The translations under genes and the position numbers were made by a program. DNA of 64,000 nucleotides from Sternotherus odoratus (lineage: Eukaryota; Chordata; Testudines; Kinosternidae), in the NCBI GenBank assembly GCA_032164245.1, contig JAVMKO010000021.1, forward strand, positions 13,646,285 to 13,710,284, read 5' to 3'. The notes under the pieces were generated by a model, which saw nothing but the letters and a program-made list of their open reading frames with translations, ran no database searches and was not told the origin of the DNA. Positions 21,306-32,782 of this stretch are shown piece by piece. How positions within the stretch are numbered: position 1 is the first letter of the stretch; each line of letters starts with the position of its first letter.

Positions 21306-22869
21306 CAGGTCACATGGTAGGTGGCTGAGGCTTGACCGCTTAAGAGTAGTTCTTAGGATTGGATTTCTGAGGTGAATATTCCCAGTACAAATACAAAGTT
21401 GGCTGTTTCTACAAAGCTTCTCCAATATTAGTTTAAAATTCATCTTCCTGAGAACAATCCTGCCAGAAAAACTGTCTAATGGGATATTGGCAGCCGGCAA
21501 ATGCAGAAATGGGATGTTTGCACTGGTAAAGTAAATTCATAGGAGTATTTGTATCATTTTTGGTCCCTTCTCATTCAACCTCCCTCTCCACCTTCAGATC
21601 CCAGCTCAACCCCACCTTGCCCCCAAAGCATCTGACATTGGCTCACTCCCCTGTGCCAACCTTCTGGATACGTATTTATCGCACAGACCATGAGCTGGAA
21701 GGGATTAAGGACAGCACTTGGCTCCATGTAGCCCCACCCCTCCAGCCCTGCAGAGCATGCTCCAGTTGGAGAAAGGTTGAAAAGGGAGCAAGAGGGTGAC
21801 TGGTGAGGAGGACAGACCTACCCTGGCGGTTAGAACAAGGGAGCCGGAGAAGCCTCCCCGAAGGGCTAAGACTGTATACTGAGCCGGGTTGGGGCTGACA
21901 GTTTGATTGCGGTTTCTTTTGCTTCTCATCTGATATTTGAACTGGAAGCGGGAGGAGAACCGCAGATGGTAGGAAGTGACCCAGGGAGGGTAACTCGAAG
22001 GGCATCTTCGGGGACCAGTCACTATTGCCCCTCCTGGGGCTCTGGGCTGGAGCCTAGTGGAAGGCCACTGCCCATCTCACTCACCTCTGATGAAAAGAGC
22101 ATCAGGACGGCAAGACCTGCCCACGGGGAGGCGGCAGTAGATGCGCTAACCACTAGACCACCTAACCCACCGAGACTCTATCACACGATTTAAAAGGGAC
22201 TGACATGTTGAGCATCTAGCAAAAGAAGCAGCCCCATGGAATTGTACGTAGTCTTTCCTGCCATCTTCTGGCAAATGCCTGATGTGGTCTCTCTGCCATG
22301 AACTGTTACATATAACTAGAGCCAATAGAGGAATGCTCCATATTTTCCTATGAAAACAATTGGAACAAAATTTAAAAATACTGTTTGGGTCAAAACCAGA
22401 GTTTTTCAGAATTATTTTCCCCTCTCTTTTCTCGTGTTCTGCATCGCTCTACCCAGGCATCCTGTTTTCCGTTGGAACTGTGGAAAGGAAAAAAGACAGA
22501 GAAAGAACAAAAGGAGGGGGGGGGAAATGAACCACCAAAATTTTTCAATTTCTTTCTTATCAGAAAAGTAGAAAATTTTCTGCACAGGTGTTTGCTTCAC
22601 TCCAGAAGTATGTTTCCCCGTCTAAAAAGTGTCAGTGAGAAAACCTTTTGAAATAGAACCTGGATTGTTTGTTCCTTGGGCCTGGAGCTGTCTTGGTTCC
22701 CTATGTCGGGGGATGCTCCTGCTCCCATTAAAACACCCATGTGTTCCTGCGGTGCTACAGGCAGGTCATTAGGAATTTTCACTCAGCTGAACCTTCACCT
22801 AATTTCAAACTTAAACTTGTTGATGCCCATTTATATCCATTTGTTCGTGTGTTCCCGTTGGCACTGAAC
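21306..22869. other. non-coding sequence; possible MIR head at 22110-22170 (minus)
   Basis: At 22130-22170 'gtagatgcgctaaccactagaccacctaacc' is the reverse complement of a tRNA-like 'ggtctagtggttagcgc' head, as in MIR, but no body follows that I can trace. The rest, including a G run at about 22516 and a TTTTAAA-rich patch at 22345-22600, has no gene. Confidence 0.4.
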
Positions 22870-23190
22870 TTAAATAACTCATCTCCCTCCATGGTATTTA
22901 TCCCTCTAGTGTACTTCTAGAGAGCCATCAGAACTCCCCTCAGCCTTCTCTTGGTTAGGCTAAACAAGCCAAGTTCCTCTGTCTCCACTCACAAGGCCGG
23001 TTCTCCATACCTCTTATCATCTTAGTAGCCCAACACTTATTCCAGTTTGAATTCCTCTTTCTTAAACATGGGAGACCAGAACTGCAGACACTATTCCAGA
23101 TGAGGTGTCACCAGTGCCTTGTACAATGATACTAACACTTCTCTCTCTCTACTGGAAATACCTCACCTGATGCATCCTAGGACTGTATGA
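22870..23190 (-). mobile_element. CR1-type LINE fragment, minus strand
   Basis: In plus orientation the text follows the reverse complement of CR1 ORF2: 'ctcagccttctcttggttaggctaaacaagccaagttcctctg...ggccggttctccatacctcttatcatcttagtagccc...cagaactgcagacactattccagatgaggtgtcaccagtgcc'. The conserved LGLFS-EKR-type segment is recognisable but frame-broken. It lacks both the element 3' tail and the 5' half, so this is an internal fragment. Confidence 0.75.
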
Positions 23191-23394
23191 GCCTGCTACA
23201 AACAGTGTATGATTAACAATGGCACCAGGTTAATTCATGCTCTGAGCTAATCAGCTAATCACAGTGACACAAGCAAGATGACATGAAGCATTGACATTTT
23301 GGGGCCTCCCTTCTGAACCAAGCTCCTTGGGGCAAAGTGGGCAGGTAATGGTTTGTCTCCTGTTTGAGGAGTGGGGGATAGGTTGATGCCAGGT
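23191..23394. other. non-coding sequence, nothing recognised
   Basis: Unassigned sequence upstream of a GT-rich tract. Confidence 0.4.
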
Positions 23395-23520
23395 GAATGT
23401 GTGTGAGTACATACGTGAATGTATAGTGGTGGGTGGGTGTGTATATGTGAGCCATGTGTACATGTGTGTGAGTGCACGTCTGCATGTGTGTGTGTGTGTG
23501 ACTATGTGAGTTTACACATG
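23395..23520. repeat. interrupted (TG)n-rich tract
   Basis: About 125 bp enriched in TG/TGTG dinucleotides broken by GAGTACAT-type interruptions, with a pure TG run near 23485-23500. It is an old, degenerate microsatellite. The chance histidine/threonine-rich frames on the minus strand come from it. Confidence 0.8.
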
Positions 23521-24084
23521 GATGTGTGCACCTGTTTGTGGAGGTGTCTGCCTGGGTCTCTCTCGGGAGTATGTGTGCTCAAATACAACACAGCAGATCA
23601 TGCCTAGGAGCGGCGGAGCATGGATCCTACACCGAGCCTGCATCCCTAATGAGCTTGCAAATCCATCACTTCCTTTATGGGATCCCTTTCAGCTGGTGAC
23701 CTCTGTGTCATTTTCATGCCAATCACATTGAAGAAAAAGTCCACTTGTGGACTATGAACCCTGGGTGCAGTTTTAATTGGGAAGAGATTGTTTGGGAGCA
23801 TTTTCTCCTCTCGTTTATTGTGCCTTGGGGACGTGTTACTGTGTGTAAATCCTGCAGGTTGATGCGAAGGTTTCTCATGAAGCCTGTGGGATATTTTAAT
23901 CTTATTTTTCTGATGAGACATTTAGAAATGTTGTGACAAAATAATTAGAAAAATTCCACATAAAGCAAGAGGAAATTCTTCATCGAAGGGCTCAGTTTTC
24001 TACTGAGGAGCAAAGGACCAGAATCCTGAATGCAGGTAGGGCCCATATGGACTGTCTAGTGCAACCCTACAACCCTGAGCGATG
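23521..24084. other. non-coding sequence, nothing recognised
   Basis: No gene or clear repeat. 23735-23960 is AT-leaning single-copy-looking DNA. Confidence 0.4.
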
Positions 24085-24265
24085 CTACGGGAAGTTGTCA
24101 TATGCTGGGCCAGTTACTCTGCAGTGTAAGTGCTCACAGCCCTATTGACTGCGGGTAAGCTACACTGATTTACCCAAACTGAGGACTGAGCCCTTTGTCA
24201 CCAATGGAGTTACTCTGGATTTACATCTAAGTGACATCAGAATTTGGCCCAATGGGAGTTAATTT
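24085..24265. repeat. old interspersed repeat, family unassigned
   Basis: It carries the pattern 'tattgactgcgggtaagctacactgatttacccaaactgaggactgagccc' and 'caatggagttactctggatttacatctaagtgacatcagaatttggccc'. This repetitive texture is common in bird and reptile genomes. Related pieces are at about 18120-18180 (plus) and 33825-33960 (minus). I do not assign a class. Confidence 0.45.
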
Positions 24266-24559
24266 TACTGGGGGTAGGAGTGGGCCTTTGATGGACAGGC
24301 AGGTAGTGTGTTTACTTCTCAGCTACTAACCATCTTTCACAGCGTACTTTCACTCAGCAGCCGCCCCTTTCTGGTGAGTCCTATTCCCGCCTCGGCTCTA
24401 GCACTTAAGCTGCTAGGATATTCACAAGTTATTTCCAATCCCCGCAATCATGCAGTGATGCTAGATTACAGCAGTGACGATTTAATGAGACCCCCCGTTA
24501 GCGCCTATCAATGCCAGCAGAGGTCTGGCGTGTACTGCTCGCAGCTACACGAGTAAATC
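24266..24559. other. non-coding sequence, nothing recognised
   Basis: Unassigned DNA between the repeat and an AT-rich candidate element. Confidence 0.4.
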
Positions 24560-24870
24560 ATGGATTAGCAATGTAGTGATTCAGTTACTTCAAAGTCCAT
24601 CTGTGGGAATAATGTCCTTTTGCCATCGTTTTCCAGAGCTCCTCTGCATTCAAGCCTGTTTGATTATAGTACTTATTACTCCAGAGATGATGAAGAAATA
24701 CAGTCTCCCAGGCTACTATTGAAATAGACGACCCAAATTTCACTTTCCTGCTTCTCTGCAGCGTGTGGTGATGAGGGGAATTGAGCCAGCTCGGAACATC
24801 CACAGCTATTTGCAGGAAGCAACAACGAGCCAGAAGCTGTTTTTTTGTCTTTGTAGCTCTGTCATAATTT
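24560..24870. promoter_or_regulatory. candidate conserved non-coding element
   Basis: Repeat-free block with many TAAT/ATTA cores (TGGATTAGC, GATTATAGTACTTATTACTCC, TCATAATTTAAC). Its balanced, non-simple composition contrasts with the GC-richer sequence that follows. No coding features. Regulatory role is inference. Confidence 0.25.
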
Positions 24871-25959
24871 AACAGCACAAACACCCGCCCAGCTGGCTTG
24901 TGTTCCTAGATTGGGAAGTTCAGAGCCATGCTAACCTTGGGCACTGTGCTGTGTTAATGGTGGGCTTGTCGCCAAGGATTTTCCCACTCCCATATCGACC
25001 CCTGCCCCCTCCTCTCTGGCAAAAAGGGGCTTTCCTGGTGGAGCCAGCATCCCTCTCCCTGGAAAATCATTTCTTTCATACAGCTGGGGCTGAGACCTGC
25101 TGCTCCGCCATTGAGCCTGGAGCACGTGTCTCTGGATTTGCCACCGGCATGCAGCGGGGCTGGGTCAGCCGTGCAGTCTTCCTGTGGTTCTCCCTCTTGC
25201 CCTAACGGCTTTGCCTTGAAAGAGGTCCTTTCTGGCCCTAAAAAGCCAGAGTGGGAGGCTTCCCAAGGATACAGAGAAAGGAAGACTCAGGGGACTTCTG
25301 GAACCTCAGTTGCAGTCTTGAGCTCAGTGAGTTCCCTCCGATGCCGTGTCCACGTTCCCCGTCCCGCCGGCACAGCCCGCACACGCCTGACCCGGTGTTT
25401 CCAGAGGCGAAGGATGGAGTGAGCCTGGCTGATGGCACTCACACACCCTGAGCCGTCACCTCCCCTGTCAGGAGTGAGGCCTGTTGGCGGAGGAAGGGGC
25501 CAAGCTTGCGTGGGGACTCTCTGGGGTGTAGCGGTCTTAGGCATTGCTTCCAGGGTGGCTGGAGGGAAAGATGCCCAGTGCCCATCAGCACTGTCTCTGC
25601 CACGAGGCCTCTCCTCAAACGGGCTCAGCTCAGGTGCCCCCAGGGAACCCCCCCGGAGCAGTCTCTGGGGCCCATTTTCAGGCCTTTCTGTCACCTCAGC
25701 TCCACGTTTCCACTCTCCTGCCGCTGTTCCCAGCTCCTCTCACTCAAGCCACGGTGATCGCTGCCTGTTCTACGAGGCGCAGTGCACCCCCCTCCCTCCG
25801 GTAAGGACATCTGCCATTCCCTAGCAGTGCCTAGAGTGTCTCCGAGCGCTTGACAGATGGTGCCTTGGATGCCAGCACCAGGTCTGCAGTAACATGATTG
25901 ACCATGTGTGTGTGTGTGTGTGGTGAGTGGCAGCATCCATCTGGGTGCCATTCAATTCA
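24871..25959. other. non-coding GC-rich sequence with a short (GT)n
   Basis: GC content rises from about 24960. Overlapping frames of 80-135 codons in five phases (25230-25830) are what GC-rich DNA gives by chance. At about 25210-25240 'gaaaggtcctttctggccctaaaaa'-like text is a possible CR1 tail scrap. A pure (GT)n lies at 25904-25922. Confidence 0.4.
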
Positions 25960-26065
25960 ATACATCCGGGAGATTCGAAACTGAACTATCCCGCGCAGGG
26001 GAAGCGCGCTGCCAGTGCGCAGCCGAGCAGCGCAGCGTGGAAGAGTGTGTGTCGCGCATGGGCAC
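25960..26065. other. short CpG-dense patch
   Basis: About a dozen CpG dinucleotides occur in roughly 100 bp, including CCCGCGC, AAGCGCGC, GTGCGCAGCCG and GTCGCGC, in a genome background otherwise poor in CpG. It is shorter than a normal CpG island and has no adjacent exon-like frame or TATA box that I can support. Confidence 0.5.
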
Positions 26066-26239
26066 AAGCAGCAGGTCACTGGCCCTTATCAAACGTTTCA
26101 ACCCAGCCCAGCTTGCAGGGGTAGCACTCAGAGAGCAGTGAGGAGGCCCAGCTGAGAGGCAAACATGAAAGGGAAAGGAGATGCCAGCTGAGCCAATGTC
26201 TTGCAAGTGTGACTCCTCCTGACCACTGCACCAGTGGCT
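26066..26239. other. non-coding sequence, nothing recognised
   Basis: Unassigned short gap before a CR1 fragment. Confidence 0.4.
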
Positions 26240-26345
26240 CTTTCAAAGCCACGACCCTGGAATGGGTTCCCTAGGGAGGTGGTGGAATCTCCTTCCTTAA
26301 AGGTTTTTAAGGTCAGGCTCTCACTCCAGCCCTGTCCCTGCCCTC
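26240..26345 (+). mobile_element. CR1 LINE ORF2 C-terminus fragment
   Basis: The plus-strand frame reads WNGFPREVVESPSLKVFKVRLS, the conserved last motif of CR1 ORF2 (W-LP-REVV-SPSLEVFK-RL). It then breaks off into unrelated sequence. The fragment is about 100 bp, without the 3' tail, and is inactive. Confidence 0.85.
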
Positions 26346-26414
26346 GACACAATCTGTCACCACCCCGGCCAGCAAGCACATGCTTAAAAAGGGTCTCCCG
26401 CCACAATAACTACA

Positions 26415-26734
26415 CAGCTAATTGTTTTTGATTTCTAAACCGATGGTCGATTAACAGTTTGCACAGGAGCTGGTACTTAGTTCTCATGCAGCAGGAGCAA
26501 GAAAACTCACTTTTAAAGCTCCAAAATCAATAGTCATTTTTATGAGTGAGACGGAGCTGGATTTCATCCTACAGTACATTAATTGGCTATTGCCTTTACA
26601 CCGTCGTATTGCATGCTTTGGGAAATATGAGACATTATTTCTTTTTAATGTTAATAAGTGTCCCAGCTCTGTGCTGCAAGGCGGGTTTGGAATACACATG
26701 AGTGGGCATTTCCCTGCCAGGGCTGTATGATTAG
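26415..26734. promoter_or_regulatory. candidate conserved non-coding element
   Basis: AT-rich, repeat-free block: ACAGCTAATTG, GTCGATTAAC, CAATAGTCATTTTTATGAG, TACATTAATTGGC and TTTTTAATGTTAATAAG. The homeodomain cores recur at short spacing. No coding signature. Enhancer potential is inference. Confidence 0.3.
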
Positions 26735-26900
26735 AGCTGGTCAGGAATTTTTTGATAACTTTTCTTTGCCAAAAAATGCTGATTTGTCAAAACCAAAACC
26801 GTTTATTGGAAAGGGGGCCATGGCAATACATTTCCCATGCTGGAAGAAAGGACGGAAAGTCAAAGTTGCCAAAAGAGTCTCCATAATCTGGTGCCAAGAG
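26735..26900 (+). repeat. AT-rich 'AGAGCTGGTC' repeat family, copy 1
   Basis: The element begins AGAGCTGGTCAGGAATTTTT and continues 'gccaaaaaatgctgatttgtcaaaaccaaaacc', a layout shared with 41035-41440 and 58345-58705, and with 50600-50735 in reverse. All start at GAGCT(C/G)G-type ends and are rich in AAATTTTT and GAAAC motifs. The class is unknown to me; no coding capacity. Confidence 0.6.
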
Positions 26901-29900
26901 GTGGGGCATTAACAGGACTTCTGCCGTTGATGACTAGAATAACATGCGGAGAATGGAATTTAAACAACCAGCTGAGATTCAAGAAATGCTGGGGAAGGGT
27001 GGCCAGAAAGACTCTTAGATGGATCAGAACTCCTGAAAGCTGCTGAGAAAGAAGTAGTGGAATTAAAAGAAGAAGAAACTAAATTTGTTATTGAGACTAG
27101 ACTTGTTGACCTGAAATGTTACCCTCCTTCACACGATTATACGATCTATTCATCAGCCCAGTGTTAAGAACCAAGTGCAAAAAGGTTTTGCCTTTGTTTC
27201 TGCCCAGCCTGCCATTAAAACCACAAACCACAATGAGTCTGTGTTGTAGTATAAGTGGAACATATTACAGCATTTCTAAAATTACATACTCAGCAGCTAT
27301 TTTTATTACCATGGAAACCGAAAGATAGCACAGACAAGCCCAGTCCTTGCCATGCTCTGAAGAACGGATAGATCTTTATCTAGAGGGTTGTGTTATCATT
27401 GAAGCTGAAGGGTGTGGCTGGACTTTAGTCTAAAGGACTTTTGACAAATTCTTTGATCTGGAGACCTCACAAGAACATGATTTCCTGTAAAAACTCCAGC
27501 ACTTTCTAGTGTTGGACAAATACTAAATGTTCATTTCCTTACCAAGCCTCTAGGTGCATGACTGCACTGTTCAAATAACAGAGAAGAAAAGTCAACTCAA
27601 ACCCCCCCCACACACACACACACAAAACTAAATTAAAAATAACTCAATAAAACAACTATTTTGAGTGGAACTGGGAAGGGACTGGGAGAATCCAGAAACT
27701 GACTCCCAGCGAAAGAGAGTTCCATTGAAATGACGTCAGCAAGATGCCATAAAGATTAGCCAGTGATATGGATCAGCCACCTCCAGAGACACAGTGAGGG
27801 GCTTCTGAACTGCGATACCCCCAAAGCTGACAGTCACTTCCCTGAGCCAGGCACCATTGAGATCCAGGAGACAGAGCAGGAGGGAGAATAAATCTGCCCT
27901 GGGGATGGGAACAGAGGCAGGTTAATGTCTCAGATAACATTGTGCCCATCAGCTCCTCAGTGTGTGTGGACACGAGGGGTTTGCAGTCCTAGTCTGGGCA
28001 GATGCGAGCAATGGGTATTTGAATATCCAGTGTGACTCATTTTCTTGTGCATGTTCCCTGTAAATCTTGCACTCTGACTAATGCTTTTATTCCAGCCTCT
28101 TGTACTTTCCTGCTCAGTATTAAATCTTCATCTCATCAGCACTTGACTGAATTTGTAGAAGCAAAATGGAAGGGGGGAACTCAGGCATGAATTAGCAGTT
28201 TAAGATCAGAATAAGGTTCATATAAATCTCTGATCTGCCCATCCATCATAATGCAATAATGGGAAAATATCAACACGACCCTTTGCTTAGTGACTGTCAC
28301 AGCCATTCGTACTGCAATGGCCTTTTCTGCTTCCAGCCCCCATCTCATTTCACTTGGAGACTTGCAGATCCCACTGAGTCCAGCTGCGGGATCCCTGCAC
28401 TCAGAGCACTACCCGGAAACGGAGGGCAAAGAAAATGATACTTTCCTATTGGCTTCTGGAGTGGGTGATTCGGGAACTGAATACTTGTCTTTATTTCTCC
28501 GTGCGGGTGAATTTACTGCTTGTGAATTAATGGCCCTGAGTCTTTTCTGGGTGACGATCTGAATCCTGTACTTTATGGTGGGGCCTTTGGAGGGATTTGG
28601 CTGGGGCTGGCTGTGGGGGACAGGGGACTGGGAGAAGGAAGCTGCTCAGACAAAAAAGAGGAGAGAAGCATAGGTTTTAAACACACCCCTTTGAAAGGGT
28701 TTCTTTCCCCTCTCTCCGGGGTGAGCTCAGGACTGCAGCCCCACTGGGACTGCATGATGCCTCTGTCGGCTCCATGCGCTGGATGGGCGGAGACGCCTCA
28801 TTTCACACCCCATTGACACTTCTGCTGCAGTGTCTCCGCACAGGCAGCTGCCGGCAGGAACACACAGCTGAAGATTTCTCTTTCATATGATGCTTGATGT
28901 CTTTGCTGACGACACTGGGATGGGATTTTAGTTCCTTCAGTTAAGAACAAGTTACCTGAACTCTTGTGACTCAGGGGACACAACCCAGGCAAAGACATCT
29001 TCATCACCTGAACCCCTGTTCCCCCTCCCAACACACACACACACACACGGGTTCTCTGCTGTATCTCCGAGACGTCTCTGCGACCTACCACAGGCTGCTG
29101 GTCTGCCACTTAAACCCATTTCAAAGACGTCCGAGAGAGCTGCTGGCTCTAACTTAGGCCCAGTCTTACAGGTTCTATGGACCAAAGGCTCTCCTGTAAA
29201 CTGAAGCAGCTCCATTGACTACAGTGCAGAGAATCTGGGGCCTGCAGGTTCTTCTGCTTCTTCATCCAATTCCAGGGGCGAAGGTCACCGCCGTCTCTCC
29301 AGCTGCCACTGGCAAGTTCAGTGCCACTGGGTGAGTGCTCAGAATCAGAAGGGGACAATGGAAGAATGGCTCCCAACCTTCCATGGAAACTCCCTGCCCC
29401 CAACACTGAATAGCACCGAACATCCCTTCCTCCACTGGGTGAAGCATAGTCCTGCTCTAGGCCCGGCTCTCACTGGGTCCCTACTGCTTGGAGCCACTGG
29501 GCTCCACTGCTTGCCTGGTCTATTTTGGTGCATAAGGTGGCTAAATAAACAATTTAATAGAAAAACCATTTTTTCAATCTGTTTGTGTAAAGCCCAGGGG
29601 TTGGACAGACAAAATGCGAGACACGGCGAAACAACCTGGCCCCAAGGTGTGAGAACCTCCTGTAAGGTGCGCCACAGCCTCCCCTCCTGGCGCCCATCAG
29701 CTCCTCACAGACTCAGCCCTTTTCTCTTAAGAAGGCATCTTCAAAAGGCCTAGACCCACCAGTCTCCCTCTCTATACTGCAAATCAGTGCAGTAATGACC
29801 TAGCTAGGAGGGTTGCAGGTGCGACTCACCGGTGCCACTTACACCTGCAATAGGGAGGGTCCCCACTTTTCAGTGGGCTTTGAGGCACATTAGGAAATTG

Positions 29901-30369
29901 CTCTTTAGCTCTGGGGTTCCAAATGTTCATCAAGAGAATGAAGAGATTCCGTAGCTGTCCTGCCTGCCTCATTCCTAGAGCTGGAGTCTATTTTCTGAGT
30001 CACACAGCTAAGCAAGCATTTCAAAGACCAGTTCTGAATCTCCATAACAAGCAGGAAAGGGGATTTGGAGAGGATTATGCAGAGAAACTAGGGATTTCAA
30101 CTAGTGTTAATAAAAGTGGGCGAGTTTTGGTATGAACCTCCTTTAACATGAACATTTCATAAGGACAGCTTCCCCAGAGCACAAGGAATGGACAAAGCCC
30201 TTTGTTTACAGTTTCTGTTTTACATAAACTTTCCTGAGACCGTCTCAGTGTTTATTATAAACATGTAGAAATGGGTGGAAATCAGTGCAAAACATGAACT
30301 TTACAGCTTTCTGGGTAAATACTGGGGGACGGGAGGACAGAAAAAAGCAACAACCAGAGAAAATTAAAG
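26901..30369. other. long non-coding stretch, no gene recognised
   Basis: Mostly single-copy-looking DNA. A poly-C plus CA tract lies at about 27601-27623 and a (CA)n at 29033-29048. 28050-28280 is AT-leaning. Frames of up to 140 codons (29331-29753) have no domain, overlap other phases and are treated as chance. Confidence 0.4.
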
Positions 30370-30467
30370 ACCTGTCAGGGAGGGGCTAGGTTTATTTTGT
30401 CCTGCATTCGTGTAATAGGCTGGACTTGATGACATTTCATCCTGCCCTACATTTCTGCGATTCTACC
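30370..30467 (+). mobile_element. CR1 LINE 3' tail fragment
   Basis: The text 'cagggaggggctaggtttattttgtcctgcattcgtgtaataggctggacttgatgacatttcatcctgccctacatttctgcgattct' follows the CR1 3' end ('ggctggactagatgacctcctgaggtccc...atttctatgattct'). Only the terminus is present, diverged. Confidence 0.7.
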
Positions 30468-31599
30468 AAAGCAGTCTAGTGCTGTGGTTTATTCCATGAA
30501 CTGTACATTAACTGTGTGTGTGTGTTTGTGTGTCTGCCACTGCATTGCCTTAGTTTAACAGCCAGCCTCACATGTACGTATTATTCACATAAATACATCA
30601 ACCTCATGTCATATGTTCAATGTTCTTGACATAATCGGTATTTTCCTGTACACAAGTGATCCAAAATTGCAGTGAAAACTAGTTTTAAAAAAGAAAATCG
30701 CTTTTGTGGGGGAGGGGAGGGGATTTTTTGGCAAAAACTGAGACTGGAGGGTCTTTGGTACGGAGAGCAGCCCCGGTTGCCTCTCCCGGCTGAAGATCTG
30801 CACACATGGCCAGGAGTGTGCCAGTACACATTGAATTGGGGTTCAGAACACTCAACTCCACCCCCCACCCCCCTATCCTTAGTGTTCAGCTCAGGTACGA
30901 CAGGAATCACAGAATCTCTATTGTAGTCACCTGGCTTATGGATCATAATTTGGGTCATTTCCAGTGTGTCACAAATAGAGACGCGTGAGCACCAGGAAGC
31001 CGATTTTAGTCTTCCCGTCTACTCGCGGCACTGCTGCCAGGGGAATGCATGGGCCTTTGCAAGTTCTTGTTCTTTAAAAGTTCTGGAACGAAGTCCCTGA
31101 CCAGCCTCACGTGATGATTTTCTTTCCAGTGGCTGGCCGGATTGGTGCCCACCAGCGGGGTTTGAGCCCAAGTACTGGGAGAATCCAGGCTAATGAGAGT
31201 AGGAAAGACCTGCAGCTGCTTGTGGACAATGGCATACGCAAGAGATCGTTTCCATTGTGCTTTGCTTTCCTGGGGACTTGTGAGGGAAGATGTGGGCTCC
31301 TGTTAGAGACAGTTGCGGAATCACAGAGGCATAGGAAAGGTTCCCAGCTCCTCCACCACATATGCCCAGAACATATTGTTAGTATTCTAATTTAGGGAAA
31401 GTGTGATCCTAGTGAATTTATAGAGTAACCGGAGGTGTCTTATGTGAACCGAAATCTAAAAAAATACAACTTGGCTTCTCCGCTGCTGTTTCATTAATAC
31501 GGCTGTTCTATATTCATACAAATGGTGTTTGAAAAAGCTAGTTGTGTGGGGGAAGCAGCAGTCCACACACTAGATTCCCATATTAAAAGAGAGGTAGGG
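30468..31599. other. non-coding sequence with short (GT)n
   Basis: A (GT)n with one TTT interruption lies at about 30511-30532. A G-rich run (about 30708-30722) has three G tracts. Otherwise no gene or repeat recognised. Confidence 0.4.
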
Positions 31600-31700
31600 T
31601 CTATTTTGATTGCAAACACTTCAGGGCAGGGACTGTCTCTCCCTATGTGTCTGTGCAGTGCCCTACTCAATGAGCCATGATCTCGGATGGCCTCTCCCGG
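31600..31700 (+). mobile_element. L2-like LINE/SINE 3' tail fragment
   Basis: The sequence 'ttgattgcaaacacttcagggcagggactgtctctccctatgtgtctgtgcagtgccctactcaatgagcc' matches the conserved L2-type tail ('gattgtaagctcttcggggcagggactgtctc...gtacagcgcctagcacaatgggg'). It is short, old and inactive. Confidence 0.65.
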
Positions 31701-32339
31701 TGCCATTGTGACCCCTGGGAGTTGCTCCCATCCACCTGCCTATTTTTCAAGCATGGTGACTTTTCCCCTAAGTTTAAAAGTTTTTTCTTTACATATATTT
31801 TATGTCAATCAATAGTTAAATCTAATCTGGAGGTTTGTGTTACTGCGTCTGAGTGAGCATGGCCTTACAATATCTGTCAAGCTTGCTGAGTGCTGAAATA
31901 GGTGCTATAAATATGAGACAGTCTAAAAAAGAAAGGGGAAAAAAACCCAAGGAAGGAAGCAGAAGTGAAGTAATATGCCAGTGATTGATTTGTACCCCTC
32001 AGAATTTACAAGCTTTTATAGTTTAGAATTATACCTACGCCATGTGGAGCACACTGGTAATACTAAGTGTTATATAGCCGAGAAATCATTGGAGGCCCTC
32101 GTTACTCATGTGGGAGGTATTTTATCTGTGAATTTATGTCTGCAGATACATTAACTATTTAAATCAATACCATTACTTTATTACTAGTGGGAAACCTAAA
32201 CTCAGTTTTCTTTAATGACCTTTATAAATTACTGCTTACATTTTGTTTTCTAGCAGGACTGGGAGTCTAGCAGCTGCACAGCTTACCACCTCCTGAGACA
32301 GAGAGAGGCTACATAGCTTCCCCCAGTCACTTCTAGTCC
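31701..32339. other. non-coding AT-rich sequence
   Basis: Unassigned AT-rich DNA (31740-32250) with ATTAACTATTTAAATCAATACC-type text split across 32150-32172. No gene recognised. Confidence 0.4.
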
Positions 32340-32605
32340 TTGCTGAGACGAGGCCACACTGGGTCAGACCAATAGTCCGTCTAGTCCAGTATCCTGTCTT
32401 CTAGTACCAGGTTTTGACCCCAGTTATACTTTACAAAAGCCATGTTGACTCTTCCTCAACATATCATATTTATCTATGTGTCTCATCATGCTGTTCTTTA
32501 GTATAGTGTGTAATTACCTGGATTGCCTCTGGGGCCTTTTTAAACAATGGGTTTTACATTGGCTGTCCTCCAGTCATCTGGTACAGAAGCTGATTTTTAG
32601 GCGAT
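32340..32605 (-). mobile_element. CR1-type LINE fragments, minus strand
   Basis: The left part, 'gccacactgggtcagaccaatagtccgtctagtccagtatcctgtcttc', is the reverse complement of a CR1 3' end variant. From about 32440 to 32605, 'ggattgcctctggggcctttttaaacaatgggttttacattggctgtcctccagtcatctggtacagaagctgattt' follows a reverse-strand LINE ORF2 segment known from reptile/bird CR1 copies. The two parts may be one element with an internal deletion. Inactive. Confidence 0.6.
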
Positions 32606-32622
32606 AGGTTACATATCACGGT

Positions 32623-32771
32623 TATCAGAGTGGCAGCCGTGTTAATCTGTATCAGCGAAAACAACAAGGAGTCCTTGTGTCACCTTAGAGACTAACACCT
32701 TTATTTGAGCATAAGCTTTCATGGCCTAAAACCCACTTATGCTCAGATAAATGTATTAGTCTCTAAGGTGC
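32623..32771 (-). mobile_element. fold-back retroposed repeat with degenerate hammerhead-like core, copy 1
   Basis: The plus strand starts 'tcagagtggcagccgtgttaatctg' and runs to 'gttagtctctaaggtgc'-type text. The segments 'caccttagagactaa' (32681-32695) and 'ttagtctctaaggtg' (32757-32770) are inverted, so the unit can fold on itself. On the minus strand the centre reads CTGA (32743-32746), a GTGGG...CCAT helix and GAAAGCTTATGCTCAAAT (32703-32720), close to a hammerhead ribozyme layout (CUGAUGA, stem II, GAAA, short stem III with UUAU loop). The CUGAUGA box is interrupted by an insertion, so activity is unlikely. No clear target duplication. Confidence 0.65.
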
Positions 32772-32782
32772 TTTATAATGCA

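Noticed and set aside
22130..22170. tRNA-like 'ggtctagtggttagcgc' on the minus strand
   Set aside because: Only a short head is present without a B box at the right distance; most likely an old MIR scrap.
23251..23485. His/Thr-rich frames in three phases on the minus strand
   Set aside because: They are translations of the (TG)n-rich tract.
25205..25245. Additional CR1 tail
   Set aside because: Only about 20 bases resemble the CR1 terminus; too short to support a separate feature.
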